Shown here: positions 1 to 8,084 of the stretch, one piece after another
Numbering within the stretch: the stretch's first letter is position 1
How the letters are laid out: every line of letters starts with the position of its first letter
Assembly (NCBI RefSeq): GCF_022763245.1
Contig: NZ_JALEGV010000005.1
Span: 124,001 to 188,000 of the forward strand
Length of the DNA: 64,000 nucleotides
From: Oricola sp.
GTDB taxonomy: Bacteria > Pseudomonadota > Alphaproteobacteria > Rhizobiales > Rhizobiaceae
Direction of reading: 5' to 3'
Translations under genes and position numbers: made by a program
The notes under the pieces: generated by a model
What the model saw: the letters and a program-made list of their open reading frames with translations, nothing else
Told to the model about the DNA's origin: nothing
The model's database searches: none

Positions 1-895
1 TGGCGAGAAACCGTTTCTGCATGTCGGACGGGCCGACCTCCACCTGCTCCTGCTGTGGCGCGGCCTTCTTCAGGGTCAGGGTGACGCCCTCGCCGCTCGG
101 TGCGATATCGACGGCGAGCGACTGGAAGGATTGCGGTTCGCCCGGTGCCGCCAGATCGAGGCGCAATTCGAGATCCGCGCACGTCCTGCGCGTCTTCGAC
201 ACGTCGGCGAGCGTCTCGAGAAAGGCGATCCGGTCGGCCAGATGAACATGATCGATGAAGGGACGGCGCGACCGTATCTGGCTCGCCATTTCCCCAATCG
301 CACGCGCGACCGTGCCATCGCGCGTCAATTCAATACGCGTGTCTGTTTCGACGGTCTCCGAATCCACCTCACCGGTCGGCTCGTTCGCCAACAGCATACG
401 GATACGAGTCGTGGTATCGCCTCGCGCAACGACCAGGAAGAGGATGAGTCCGCTCAACAGCGCGAGCGAGGGCGAAACGGCGACCAAGGCGCCGGCAAGT
501 GCGCTCCAACTGGCGACGGCAAACAATCCGGCTTTCCACGGGGTCTGACTGATGCTGAGCCAGCCGAGGGCGAGGAACGGGATAGCGACATGCGTCAGTG
601 CGATCGCAGTCGCGGCGCCATAGCTGCCCGGCAGACCGAGACCGCTGAGCGCGATGGTCGCGGGTGCGAGAACCAGCGCCGCGCCGGCGGCAAGGGCGAT
701 CAGCTTCTCAGCGATGACTACGGACATGGCGTCACCGTCGATGGCCGGATTTCGGACGGCAGCAACCGACCGTCGCGCCAGATCCTGGAGCGCCTTTTCA
801 TATCGGTCTTGGATGTTACGCAGAAACGCCAACTCATACACTCGCGAAGCGGTCTGAACGGCATACGACGCCGCAGATCCAGAATCGCACCTCAC
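1..895 (-). CDS. Membrane-anchored PAS sensor histidine kinase, N-terminal part (cut by window edge)
   Basis: An open frame with no stop runs leftward off position 1, giving about 298 residues. I chose the GTG at 895 because no ATG lies near the frame's beginning; the frame stays open further upstream, so the start is uncertain. The protein opens with a charged, soluble stretch. A hydrophobic block follows (about residues 60-150), compatible with several membrane helices. After it comes a PAS-like region with the motif FIDHVHLADR, which is common in alphaproteobacterial sensor kinases. The last visible residues, MQKRFLA, are what normally precedes the SHELRTPLN phospho-acceptor box, so the kinase domains should lie outside the window. 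It is divergent from the DUF5330 gene. The stimulus is unknown. Confidence 0.62.
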   Translation of the reverse strand, partial: MRCDSGSAASYAVQTASRVYELAFLRNIQDRYEKALQDLARRSVAAVRNPAIDGDAMSVVIAEKLIALAAGAALVLAPATIALSGLGLPGSYGAATAIALTHVAIPFLALGWLSISQTPWKAGLFAVASWSALAGALVAVSPSLALLSGLILFLVVARGDTTTRIRMLLANEPTGEVDSETVETDTRIELTRDGTVARAIGEMASQIRSRRPFIDHVHLADRIAFLETLADVSKTRRTCADLELRLDLAAPGEPQSFQSLAVDIAPSGEGVTLTLKKAAPQQEQVEVGPSDMQKRFLA

Positions 896-1163
896 CTTTA
901 ATGAATGGATAAGCGAACCGCCCGGCGACGCAGGATTGCCTTCACAATCGCCCGAAGGAGGCTGCAGGAGGCCCAGATTTGACGTTATGGTTAACGGACG
1001 GTTCAGCCACCAACCGCTTGATCCAACGTCACTTTTCGCACTTGTGTGCAATTTGAGCAAAATCCGGCTCAAATCCCCCGCAATTGCCACTCAAACTCCC
1101 AATCACCACTATCGTATCGATGCACAGGGATTGCTGTCCAAAGACAGGGTTTGGTGGAAAACA

Positions 1164-1535
1164 ATGCGTTTTCTCTTCAGGATGTTCATACTCGGCTTCA
1201 TCGGCCTGGCGGTTTTGCCCGCCTTCGTTCCGGCTGCCTACCGGGATGCGGCCGCCGACAGGTCGCCCGACGCCGCGCCCGCCCCCTCCCCGTTCAAGGT
1301 CGCTGCGGTCGTTGGCGAAGCGGTCTCCGACATAAGGGGCATTTGCGATCGACGCCCGGATGTGTGCGAGACCGGCGGAGAGCTCTTCTCATACGCCGGC
1401 TCAAGGGCACGCGAGGGTCTCGTCATCGCCTATTCCATGTTCCGCCATGGTCATCCATCGATGAAGCAGGAAACGGCGACCGACGAACTCACACCCCGGC
1501 CGGCGGCCCTTGTCCCGAATGAAGGCTCCAACTAA
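1164..1535 (+). CDS. Small exported or anchored protein, DUF5330-like
   Basis: This 123-residue protein opens with a hydrophobic segment (MRFLFRMFILGFIGLAVLPAF), so it is either secreted or anchored in the inner membrane. The rest contains the short Cys-bearing motif IRGICDRRPDVCETG, as in the DUF5330 family of Rhizobiales, whose function is unknown. The open frame extends upstream to 936, but the ATG at 1164 puts the signal-like segment exactly at the N-terminus and is preferred. The gene sits between a sensor kinase (divergent) and sufE (same direction, 63 bases downstream). Both Cys residues could form a disulfide in the periplasm; this is inference. Confidence 0.65.
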   Translation: MRFLFRMFILGFIGLAVLPAFVPAAYRDAAADRSPDAAPAPSPFKVAAVVGEAVSDIRGICDRRPDVCETGGELFSYAGSRAREGLVIAYSMFRHGHPSMKQETATDELTPRPAALVPNEGSN

Positions 1536-1598
1536 GTAGCGTGCCATGTTCCGGCTCTCGTCGCCGGTGTTGCCAACGCTAGCCATCAGGCGCCAGCC

Positions 1599-2024
1599 AT
1601 GCTCCCGAACCTGGAAACGATCCAAGACGATTTCGCCTTTCTGGACGATTGGGAGGACAAGTATCGTTACGTGATCGAACTCGGGCGCAGCCTGCCTGAC
1701 ATGCCGGATGCAGAGAAGACGGCAGAGAACAAGGTGCATGGCTGCGTCAGCCAGGTGTGGCTCGCCTCCACCGTGGAAGGCGCCGACGATCCGGTCGTGT
1801 CGTTTCGCGGGGATTCCGACGCCCATATCGTTCGCGGCCTCGTCGCCATCATGATCGCGGCGATGTCGGGTCGCAAAGCCTCGGAAATCGCCGGGTTCGA
1901 CGCCGCGGCCCTCTTGAAGACGCTGGGACTTGAGGACAATCTCACGCCACAGCGCTCCAACGGACTGCGTGCGATGGTCGCCCGGATGAAGGATGAAGCC
2001 CGCGCTGCTGCCGAGGCCGCCTGA
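1599..2024 (+). CDS. sufE: SufE, cysteine desulfurase sulfur acceptor
   Basis: SufE takes the persulfide sulfur from the cysteine desulfurase SufS and passes it on for iron-sulfur cluster assembly in the cytosol. The 141-residue length is normal for the family. The opening MLPNLETIQDDFAFLDDWEDKY is typical, and the acceptor cysteine is C49 in KVHGCVSQVW. The C-terminus ends with the alanine- and charge-rich helix usual in this family. The rest of the suf operon is not in the window, so this is a stand-alone copy, as is common in Rhizobiales. It is read convergently with the DUF6456 gene, with only two bases between the stops. Confidence 0.93.
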   Translation: MLPNLETIQDDFAFLDDWEDKYRYVIELGRSLPDMPDAEKTAENKVHGCVSQVWLASTVEGADDPVVSFRGDSDAHIVRGLVAIMIAAMSGRKASEIAGFDAAALLKTLGLEDNLTPQRSNGLRAMVARMKDEARAAAEAA

Positions 2025-2026
2025 CC

Positions 2027-2845
2027 TCAGCTCACGATGTTCGGCCGATAGCCCTCGCCTCCCCAATGCAGGATCCTGCCTGAACGACGCCGATGCGTCG
2101 CTTGCGGGTGATAGTGCCTGTCGAGCATGCCGAGCGCCGTCTTCAGCATCAGTTTCGCCGAACGACGCGGCCATGCTCGCTCCCGCTCGACCTGTTCCAA
2201 GCCCTTGAGAAAGCAGCAGATGTCAACAAGGGCCCCGCCCAGGTCAGGACCGACCGCCTCGATCGCCGCGTTCACCCGTTGCCGCGCTGCGAGCGCCCGA
2301 TCCGTTAGATCGTTTGCAGCGCCTCCCGAACTCGAGCCGGACCGGGCGACCCGCGACATATCCCACGAAGCCGTGACGCGCGGCTGAAGCATGGCCTGCT
2401 CGAAATCCACCCGCAGCCTCTCCCCCGCCGCCAATTCCGCGCGGTCGAGCCAGGATTGGCCCTTCGCATGCCGCAGTCGCGCAAGTGCTGCGAGCGGTGA
2501 TTCAGCGATGTTGATCACGACGCTTTCGCTGTGACCTTCAATCTCCAGATGCGCTTGCCGTAGAACGCGGTGCTGATCAGCAAGATCTACGGCGCCGGCC
2601 CGCCGAGCGGCCGAACGTCCGGACGCGGTCAGCCAGATCCATCGATCATCGCCCCGAGTCGAGATTGCAACGCTATCCATCCGCGCCATGGCTTCGATAT
2701 CGGCGCTTCGGCACCGCACGGACCGCTCGCCCGGGAATTCGAGCAACTTGACTACCGGATCGCCCGTTTCACGCAACCTGGCGGGCGCCTTCGCCAACAA
2801 CCGTAGGAAACGAAAGACGCGCTTTTCTGCCTTTCGGTCAGTCAT
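2027..2845 (-). CDS. DUF6456 protein, possible DNA-binding regulator
   Basis: The chosen start is the ATG at 2845 (MTDRKAEKRVFRFLRLLAK), giving 272 residues; an upstream extension to 2911 is possible but runs through the preceding gene. The C-terminal half (ARQRVNAAIEAVGPDLGGALVDICC ... KLMLKTALGMLDRHY) matches the pattern of the DUF6456 domain found across Rhizobiales, where it resembles the end of a winged-helix regulator. Near the N-terminus, the stretch from about 40 to 90 (IEAMARMDSVAIS ... WLTASGRSAARR) looks like a marR/iclR-type winged helix. It overlaps the upstream DnaA-C-like gene by 8 bases, so the two are probably co-translated. The target is unknown. Confidence 0.7.
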   Translation of the reverse strand: MTDRKAEKRVFRFLRLLAKAPARLRETGDPVVKLLEFPGERSVRCRSADIEAMARMDSVAISTRGDDRWIWLTASGRSAARRAGAVDLADQHRVLRQAHLEIEGHSESVVINIAESPLAALARLRHAKGQSWLDRAELAAGERLRVDFEQAMLQPRVTASWDMSRVARSGSSSGGAANDLTDRALAARQRVNAAIEAVGPDLGGALVDICCFLKGLEQVERERAWPRRSAKLMLKTALGMLDRHYHPQATHRRRSGRILHWGGEGYRPNIVS

Positions 2846-3299
2846 CGGCGCGCACCGCGTGGTGGTCCAGCGAGAACGCCACGCTGATGAGCCTCTCGAC
2901 GCGCGAGACAATCACATCGAAATCCTCGTCGTCACGCATGTCTTCGATCGTGTGACAGGCATGCACCACCGTGCTCTTGTCACGCCCGAAACCCGTTCCG
3001 ACGGCCGTCATCTTCATTCCGAGCGTGACGTGAGCGACATACATGCCAATCTGGCGAACCCGAGAGACCGGCCTGGACGTCCTGTGAGGCGAACGCAGCT
3101 GGCGGCCGCTCACATTGAAGAAGATCGCAATCAGATCGATGATGCCGTCGCACATGGCGCTGGCTGTCGCCGGATCGCTGACGGTGGCGACAGGCGCGGC
3201 CCTCCGCGTCCTGCCGGTCTCGTCGAAGTCTCGGCACGTCGACTCGCGCATGACCGCGCAATCGACGCCCAGTGGAATATCAGCGAGTGCATCTGGCAT
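2838..3299 (-). CDS. DnaA C-terminal-domain-like helix-turn-helix protein
   Basis: The 153-residue protein carries a helix-turn-helix resembling domain IV of DnaA, the part that reads DnaA boxes. The segment RQIGMYVAHVTLGMKMTAVG is followed by GFGRDKSTVVHACHTIEDM, the latter close to the DnaA signature with its conserved D-x-T/S-T-V-x-H-A. The ATPase domains of real DnaA are missing and the protein is far too short, so this is a paralogue used as a regulator, not the initiator. Two Cys residues occur in the N-terminal part. It overlaps the DUF6456 gene by 8 bases and forms an operon with it. A 6-bp dyad lies just upstream at 3330-3348. Confidence 0.8.
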   Translation of the reverse strand: MPDALADIPLGVDCAVMRESTCRDFDETGRTRRAAPVATVSDPATASAMCDGIIDLIAIFFNVSGRQLRSPHRTSRPVSRVRQIGMYVAHVTLGMKMTAVGTGFGRDKSTVVHACHTIEDMRDDEDFDVIVSRVERLISVAFSLDHHAVRADD

Positions 3300-3329
3300 T
3301 CATCTTCTCCGTAATAGGATTTTATTCCT

Positions 3330-3348
3330 ACAACGGAAAAGACGTTGT
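3330..3348. promoter_or_regulatory. Dyad upstream of the DnaA-C-like gene
   Basis: ACAACG and CGTTGT form a perfect 6-bp inverted repeat with a 7-base spacer. They lie about 31-49 bases upstream of the start at 3299 in an AT-rich stretch. This could be an operator, perhaps for autoregulation, but a dyad this short can occur by chance. Confidence 0.3.
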
Positions 3349-3495
3349 TGAATAGATTTTCTCAATTCGGGGCCAGCATCCCCGGAATTCCGGGCCTCTT
3401 TGGATGCAAGAGGTGCGATGTGGCCGAGCGCTTATCCAACAGGTCGCGACCGCCCCTAGGCTCAGACGCAAGAGCCGCACAGGAGAGAAAGCGTC

Positions 3496-3810
3496 ATGGA
3501 CAGTGCGTCATCAAACGTCCCGTCGAACCGCAAGGTTGCAGCCTGCCGGCTGGCGAGCCGGCCTGCAGACTTGTTGGTGCTGGCCCGCGCTACGCGCGCT
3601 CAGCTCGCACACGCAACACCCCAGGATCTCGGCACATGGATCGACGGATTTGACATTGCGTTACGCCGCGAACACAGCAAGAGCCTATTACGCCACTGGT
3701 CCTACGACCTGAACCGGCACATCGCCCTGAAAGTGGCTCGCGACTGCCTCGTCACTGAACTCTCGTCACGCGCGAACAAGACAAAAGGGCAAAGAAAAAG
3801 CCGCGATTGA
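3496..3810 (+). CDS. Small hypothetical protein (104 aa)
   Basis: A good ribosome binding site (AGGAGAG, about 8 bases before the ATG) precedes a 104-residue frame. The protein is basic, especially at the C-terminus (RANKTKGQRKSRD), with no signal peptide or membrane segment. The middle (TPQDLGTWIDGFDIALRREHSKSLLRHW) looks like amphipathic helices. I do not recognise a family. The stop lies inside the stem of the hairpin at 3796-3823, so translation would run right up to the terminator. It sits between the divergent DnaA-C-like gene and convergent mucR. Confidence 0.5.
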   Translation: MDSASSNVPSNRKVAACRLASRPADLLVLARATRAQLAHATPQDLGTWIDGFDIALRREHSKSLLRHWSYDLNRHIALKVARDCLVTELSSRANKTKGQRKSRD

Positions 3811-3823
3811 GGCCGCGGCTTTT
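3796..3823. terminator. Bidirectional intrinsic terminator
   Basis: AAAAGCCGCG pairs perfectly with CGCGGCTTTT (10-bp stem, 8-base loop). On the minus strand the stem is followed by a T-rich run (reading TTTTTCTTT), which suits termination of mucR. On the plus strand TTTT closes the stem, serving the small ORF ending at 3810. Confidence 0.75.
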
Positions 3824-3849
3824 GGAATCTTTCCGCGAGAGAAAGACGA

Positions 3850-4263
3850 TCACTTGCCGCGCTTGCGGCCGAGGCCCATTTCACGAGCGAGTTTCGACCG
3901 CTGCGCCGCGTAGGACGGAGCGACCATCGGATAGTCGGCCGGCAGGCCCCACTTCTCGCGATATTCTTCCGGCGTCATGCCATAATGGCTCATGAGGTGA
4001 CGCTTCAGCGACTTGAACTTCTGCCCGTCTTCCAGACAGATGATATAGTCGTCAGTGACCGAACGCTTCGGATTGACCGCCGGGCGCGGTTTCTCCTGCA
4101 CTTCCTCGACGACGCCGCCAAGCGTCTTGCCGAGAGCCACATGGATTTCGGAGATGAGCCCGGGCAAATCCGCCGCCTGAACCGGATTGTTGCTCACATA
4201 AGCAGAGACAACATCCGCTGTCAGCTCGGCCAAAAGATCATTTTGCCCTGCATTCTCTGTCAT
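3850..4263 (-). CDS. mucR: MucR/Ros family zinc-finger transcriptional regulator
   Basis: MucR/Ros proteins bind AT-rich DNA and control exopolysaccharide, motility, cell-cycle and virulence or symbiosis genes in Rhizobiales. The 137-residue length is typical. The prokaryotic zinc finger is visible as C76-x2-D79-x9-H89-x3-H93 (in [19 protein letters not shown]), where Asp replaces the usual second ligand Cys, as in Ros and MucR. The following [21 protein letters not shown] is the family's hallmark, and the basic tail GLGRKRGK adds DNA contact. The N-terminal half ([15 protein letters not shown]) is the oligomerisation region. The AT-rich upstream stretch 4264-4461 would suit autoregulation. 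The gene is monocistronic and ends at the hairpin at 3796-3823. Confidence 0.95.
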   Translation of the reverse strand: MTENAGQNDLLAELTADVVSAYVSNNPVQAADLPGLISEIHVALGKTLGGVVEEVQEKPRPAVNPKRSVTDDYIICLEDGQKFKSLKRHLMSHYGMTPEEYREKWGLPADYPMVAPSYAAQRSKLAREMGLGRKRGK

Positions 4264-4461
4264 ATGGTATAGTCCTTTTTTTGTTGTTTTTGACGGCGCC
4301 TACTTAGTCGCGCCGAATCTGGTTATTCAACCCAAACCATATGTGACATCTATCACAACAAGTTGGAAACAAACAATAAAAAACATCACCCTTTTCAGCA
4401 ACCAAAGGTTGCAATTGCTAGGAATTTCTAATGAACTAACGCTTAGGATGTATAAACGCAC
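4264..4461. promoter_or_regulatory. AT-rich region upstream of mucR
   Basis: About 200 bases between mrpG and mucR are strikingly AT-rich compared with the rest of the window, with T-runs and TTGTGATAGATGTCACATAT-like sequence on the minus strand. The region holds the mucR promoter. MucR family members bind such AT-rich DNA, including their own promoters, so autoregulation is likely; that step is inference. TGTGATAGATGTCACA contains an imperfect dyad (TGTGA/TCACA), reminiscent of a Crp/Fnr-type site. Confidence 0.5.
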
Positions 4462-4803
4462 TCATACATTGCGTTTTGATTCGTTCATTTCATCCAATAC
4501 AGAAGACTTCGCCAGCTCATAACCTACGACGTAAGCTGCCTTGGCAAGCAGATGCGCCGAAATCGGGGCGGTCAAAAGAAAAAAGGTGATCCCGGCCAGT
4601 GCACGGCTCACTGTGGCGGTGTCACCGGCGTGAACAGCGAGCGCAAGCAAAACGAGTCCCGAGCCAAGTGTACCGGCCTTGGAAGCTGCATGCATCCTCG
4701 AATAAATGTCAGGAAAACGCCATAAACCGACCGCGGCGACAAATGCAAAGAAAGTTCCGGCCAGTATTAACAGGCCTGCGATCACATTGATTGCGGTTTC
4801 CAT
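4462..4803 (-). CDS. mrpG: Mrp (Pha) cation/H+ antiporter subunit G
   Basis: This is the last gene of the Mrp operon. The 113-residue protein has three hydrophobic helices and the MrpG hallmark FPDIYSRMHAASKAGTLG after helix 1, followed by ITFFLLTAPISAHLLAKAAY. Mrp complexes exchange Na+ or K+ for protons across the inner membrane and need all seven subunits; MrpG is a small structural subunit near the cation-path end of the complex. It lies 12 bases downstream of mrpF. The family is also named PhaG in rhizobia and MnhG in staphylococci. Confidence 0.93.
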   Translation of the reverse strand: METAINVIAGLLILAGTFFAFVAAVGLWRFPDIYSRMHAASKAGTLGSGLVLLALAVHAGDTATVSRALAGITFFLLTAPISAHLLAKAAYVVGYELAKSSVLDEMNESKRNV

Positions 4804-4815
4804 GCCCTGCGCCTC

Positions 4816-5217
4816 CTATGTGCGCCCTGCGTCAGTTGTCTTCTCAGAAGCGTCGCTGCGGGCGCCACCTTCCGGCGACAGCGAGATTCCCGCACGCGGG
4901 TTGGACACCAGCCTCGGACGCCCCTCTTCCGCCTCCTCGATGCGGCCACGCGCCAGGATGAAGCGCGCGAAAGCGACAGTGGCGAGGAAGCCGACGAGGC
5001 CGAGCGCGATGGCGATGTCGAGGTAGAGCGTGTAGCCCGTCTTGATGCCCAGAACGGCAATAAAGCCGATCGCGACGGCCACCAGCATGTCGAGCGCCAG
5101 GATCCGGTCGGGCAGCGTCGGCCCGTATATCACCTTGACGACGGTGACGAGGAAGGTGACCGACAGAAAGGCCAGCGCGACGTGAACGGCGATATAGAGA
5201 AAGTCCGCAGACGACAT
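4816..5217 (-). CDS. mrpF: Mrp (Pha) cation/H+ antiporter subunit F, with long C-terminal tail
   Basis: Three membrane helices cover about residues 5-90. The family motif is visible in [24 protein letters not shown]. The total of 133 residues is longer than the roughly 90 usual for MrpF. The extra C-terminal part ([17 protein letters not shown] ... [17 protein letters not shown]) is hydrophilic and low in complexity, probably a cytoplasmic tail. The start overlaps the mrpE stop in a TGATG, so translation is coupled. Confidence 0.92.
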   Translation of the reverse strand: MSSADFLYIAVHVALAFLSVTFLVTVVKVIYGPTLPDRILALDMLVAVAIGFIAVLGIKTGYTLYLDIAIALGLVGFLATVAFARFILARGRIEEAEEGRPRLVSNPRAGISLSPEGGARSDASEKTTDAGRT

Positions 5218-5690
5218 CAGCGAAATGCCTCCAATATCTTGCGTTCGAAGCCGTCGGCGATGTCCTCACGGGCCTGATCGGGGTCAGAACAGTCCAGCGC
5301 GTGGACGTAGAGATAACGGCGGTCGTCGGACACATCGACCGACAGCGTACCGGGCGTCAGCGTGATCAGGTTCGCCAGAAGCGTGATCTCGAAATCGCGA
5401 TCCACCTTGAGCGGGTAGGCGAAGATGCCGGGCTTGAGGTTCATGTTCGGCTTGAGCACAAGCTTCGCGACGCGCCAGGCGGACAGGACCAGTTCGTAGA
5501 TGAACAGAGCAATCAGCGATCCCACGCGCCAGGCACGCGAGAAATAGCCCATCGAGCCAACCTGTTCGCGTATGAGCGAAAGCGCCAGCGCGCCGAGCGC
5601 AAAACCGAAGATCACGTTGATCAGGCTGAAGGAGCCAGTCACTGCGGCCCAAACCAAGGCCATCAGGACATTGACAAGGTAGAGGTTCAT
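5217..5690 (-). CDS. mrpE: Mrp (Pha) cation/H+ antiporter subunit E
   Basis: The 157-residue MrpE has hydrophobic helices at the N-terminus and near residues 45-75 ([23 protein letters not shown]). A soluble domain follows with the family signature [17 protein letters not shown]. It ends in a [21 protein letters not shown] helix. In the Mrp complex this subunit helps assembly and lies near MrpF/G. The 4-base ATGA overlap with mrpD and the TGATG overlap with mrpF indicate a single translationally coupled operon. Confidence 0.93.
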   Translation of the reverse strand: MNLYLVNVLMALVWAAVTGSFSLINVIFGFALGALALSLIREQVGSMGYFSRAWRVGSLIALFIYELVLSAWRVAKLVLKPNMNLKPGIFAYPLKVDRDFEITLLANLITLTPGTLSVDVSDDRRYLYVHALDCSDPDQAREDIADGFERKILEAFR

Positions 5691-7267
5691 GGCTGCACCT
5701 CGCTCTCGATTGCGCCCGTCGGGAAGACCGAGTCGACATAGGCCTGCGGCGACAGGAGTTCACCCGCGATGCGGTCCGTGACCTGAACGAAAGGCTCGGG
5801 GTAGAAACCCACGGCGATCGTGAGGAAGGTCAGGCCAAGCAGCGAGCCAACCACAGCCTTGCTGCTTGCAGGTGCTGGCGTCTCGTCATCCGGGACCTGG
5901 CGTTCGCGCCAGAAGGCGAAGGCGAAAGTCCGGCCCACAGCGATCGTGGTCAGCAATCCTGTCACAAGGATGGCCAGGGCGAGCCACCAGGCCCCGACGT
6001 CGAGCGATGCCTTGACGAGAAACGCCTTCGGCCAGAGGCCAGAGAAGGGCGGCAGGCCCGAGACCGCCAGGAAAAGGACCAGGCCAACGCCCGCCAGCCA
6101 CGGCGCCTGTGAATAAAGCCCGCCCGCTTCCCTTAGTGAGAAGCCCCTCATCCGCTCCCCCATGATCCCGGCGAGGAAATAGAGCGCTGTCATCACGACC
6201 ATCGAATGGGCTGCGTAGAACACCGCGCCCGAGAGACCCGTGCGACTGCCCAGTGCGAGACCGGCCAGCATCATGCCAATGCCCGAAATGACCAGATAGC
6301 CGAGCATGCGCCGAATGTCGTTTTGGGCCAGTGCACCCATCGCGCCAAGCACCATGGTCGCGGCCGCCACCACCGCGATCGTGCCGGCGAGCAGGTCGCG
6401 CTCGACTTCGAACAGCATCAGGAAGATGCGAAGCAACGCGTAGATGCCCACCTTGGTCAGGAGGCCGGCGAACAGGCCGGACACGACGATCCGCGGGGTG
6501 TGATAGGAGGCCGGCAACCAGAAATTGACCGGGAAAGCCGCCGCCTTCATGGCGAATGCGAAGAGGAACATCGCTGCGATCGTGAAAAGCGGCCCGGCGT
6601 CACGTCGCTCCGCCACCTTTCGGGCAATGTCCGCCATGTTAAGCGTGCCGAGCGTACCGTAGAGATAGGCGACGGCGAGCAGAAACAGCGTGGTGGCGAC
6701 GAGGTTCAGAAGCGCATATTTCGTCGCTCCGTCGAGCTGCTCACGCTCCGAGCCGAGAACCAAAAGCCCGAAGGAGCCGATCAACAGCACCTCGAACCAG
6801 ACATAGAGGTTGAAGATGTCGCCGGTCAGAAACGCCGCGGTAACGCCCGCCATCATCAAGAGCAGGAAGGGATAGAAACCGTAGCGCCTCCCGGTCTGGT
6901 TCACGTCCTCCAGCGCATAGACGCCACCCGCCAGGCCGACGATCCCCGCGACGAGGGCGAAGGTTGCTCCGAGCATGTCGGCGGCGAAGGTGATGCCGAA
7001 TGGCGGCAGCCAGCGTCCCATGGTCATCGCCACGGTGCCATTCTGCCAGACATGCCAGAACAGGCCGATATCGGCGGCGAGCATCAGGGCCAGTCCGGTG
7101 ATGGCGATGGCCGGCTGGCGGCCCGTGTCCTTGCGCATCATCAGGCACAAAGCGCCGAAGACGAAGCCGATCACCAGCGGCGCGACCACAAGCCAATCGG
7201 CGAGCGGCGGCGCAGTCGTCACCATCGCTTCGGCAAGATCGACATTGATTTGGGTTTGTCCGGCCAT
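5687..7267 (-). CDS. mrpD: Mrp (Pha) cation/H+ antiporter subunit D
   Basis: MrpD is related to the proton-pumping subunits NuoL/M/N of complex I, and this 526-residue protein has the expected size and about 14 hydrophobic helices. The region GDIFNLYVWFEVLLIGSFGLL carries the conserved membrane glutamate (VWFE), and AMKAAAFPVNFWLPASYHTP contains the conserved lysine and the signature proline segment. These residues form a proton path in the family. About 20 extra residues stand before the first helix. The next gene, mrpE, starts within the mrpD stop (ATGA). Confidence 0.95.
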   Translation of the reverse strand: MAGQTQINVDLAEAMVTTAPPLADWLVVAPLVIGFVFGALCLMMRKDTGRQPAIAITGLALMLAADIGLFWHVWQNGTVAMTMGRWLPPFGITFAADMLGATFALVAGIVGLAGGVYALEDVNQTGRRYGFYPFLLLMMAGVTAAFLTGDIFNLYVWFEVLLIGSFGLLVLGSEREQLDGATKYALLNLVATTLFLLAVAYLYGTLGTLNMADIARKVAERRDAGPLFTIAAMFLFAFAMKAAAFPVNFWLPASYHTPRIVVSGLFAGLLTKVGIYALLRIFLMLFEVERDLLAGTIAVVAAATMVLGAMGALAQNDIRRMLGYLVISGIGMMLAGLALGSRTGLSGAVFYAAHSMVVMTALYFLAGIMGERMRGFSLREAGGLYSQAPWLAGVGLVLFLAVSGLPPFSGLWPKAFLVKASLDVGAWWLALAILVTGLLTTIAVGRTFAFAFWRERQVPDDETPAPASSKAVVGSLLGLTFLTIAVGFYPEPFVQVTDRIAGELLSPQAYVDSVFPTGAIESEVQP

Positions 7268-7286
7268 GGGGTCTCAGTCTTGCGTC

Positions 7287-7664
7287 TCAGTAGCCAAGCG
7301 GCGGCGCCGGCTCGTCGCGCGGTTCGGCATCGCGCATCTCGTCGGTGTCGTCGGTTCCAAGCTCCTGGTAGCTGCGGAAAACGAGCACCAGCAGGAAAGC
7401 GAAGAAGGAAAAGGAAATCACGATGGCCGTCAGGACCAGCGCCTGCGGCAGAGGATTGGCGATGGCCACCTCCGGCATGGCCGCATGATCGGGAATGATC
7501 GGCGGCACTTCGCGCGTGATCCGACCCGTCGTGAAAATGGTCAGGTTGACCGCGTTTCCGAGGATCGCCACGCCGAGCAGAATGCGGATGATGTGGCGTG
7601 ACAGCATCAGGTAGAATGCCGTGGCGAAGAAGACGCCCGTCATGATGGCGATCGCTGTCTCCAT
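7287..7664 (-). CDS. mrpC: Mrp (Pha) cation/H+ antiporter subunit C
   Basis: MrpC is a homologue of NuoK. The 125-residue protein has three hydrophobic helices and the family pattern ILLGVAILGNAVNLTIFTTGR, followed by the conserved loop leading to NPLPQALVLTAIVISFSFFAF. The tail (GTDDTDEMRDAEPRDEPAPP) is acidic. Its start coincides with the last base of the mrpB stop region, and mrpD follows 19 bases later. Confidence 0.95.
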   Translation of the reverse strand: METAIAIMTGVFFATAFYLMLSRHIIRILLGVAILGNAVNLTIFTTGRITREVPPIIPDHAAMPEVAIANPLPQALVLTAIVISFSFFAFLLVLVFRSYQELGTDDTDEMRDAEPRDEPAPPLGY

Positions 7665-8083
7665 CAGTCGCGCTCCCTTTCCTCAAGCGCCAGCGCGGTC
7701 GAGGTGATCGATCCGAACACGACGAAGTAGACGCCGATGTCGAACAACATCGGTGTCGAAAGGGCGATCGGGACGCCGAAGAATGTCGGGGTCACCCACA
7801 GACCGGTCAGGAACGGCACGCCGGAGAAGATCGACAGCATGCCCGCGATGGCGGCCAACAACAGGCCAAAACCCGACAGCGCCATCGGGTGAAACCGGAT
7901 GGCACGCCGCACCGGCGAGACGCCGAACGCGATACCGTAGATCGCCAGCGCGGAGGCGGCGATCAGGCCGCCGATGAAACCTCCGCCAGGCTGGTTGTGG
8001 CCGCGCAACAGAACGAAGACCGAAAACAGGATCATCAGGCTCGACAGGAACGGCGCGATGGTGCGGAAAATCAGCGTGCGCAT
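7664..8083 (-). CDS. mrpB: Mrp (Pha) cation/H+ antiporter subunit B
   Basis: The 139-residue protein carries the MrpB hallmark [20 protein letters not shown] after its first helix and has four hydrophobic helices in all. MrpB is a NuoJ-like structural subunit. Here it is a separate gene just one base after mrpA, whereas several rhizobial Pha systems fuse the A and B subunits into PhaAB. Confidence 0.95.
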   Translation of the reverse strand: MRTLIFRTIAPFLSSLMILFSVFVLLRGHNQPGGGFIGGLIAASALAIYGIAFGVSPVRRAIRFHPMALSGFGLLLAAIAGMLSIFSGVPFLTGLWVTPTFFGVPIALSTPMLFDIGVYFVVFGSITSTALALEERERD

Positions 8084-8084
8084 G

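Noticed and set aside
896-1163. Longer start for the DUF5330 gene (frame open from 936)
   Set aside because: The extra 76 residues lack coding character and would bury the clear signal-like segment inside the protein.
2838-3299. Taken at first as dnaA and a possible origin of replication
   Set aside because: Only the DNA-binding domain is similar; the ATPase part is absent and I saw no cluster of DnaA boxes or AT-rich unwinding region.
3345-3653. Overlapping plus-strand frames (102 codons each) before the small ORF at 3496
   Set aside because: They lack ribosome sites and are arginine/alanine-rich shadows; only the 3496 frame has a good site.
6206-7498. 430-codon plus-strand frame opposite mrpC/mrpD
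   Set aside because: Its product is His/Arg/Glu-rich, mirrors the antiporter's hydrophobic codons and has no supporting ribosome site.
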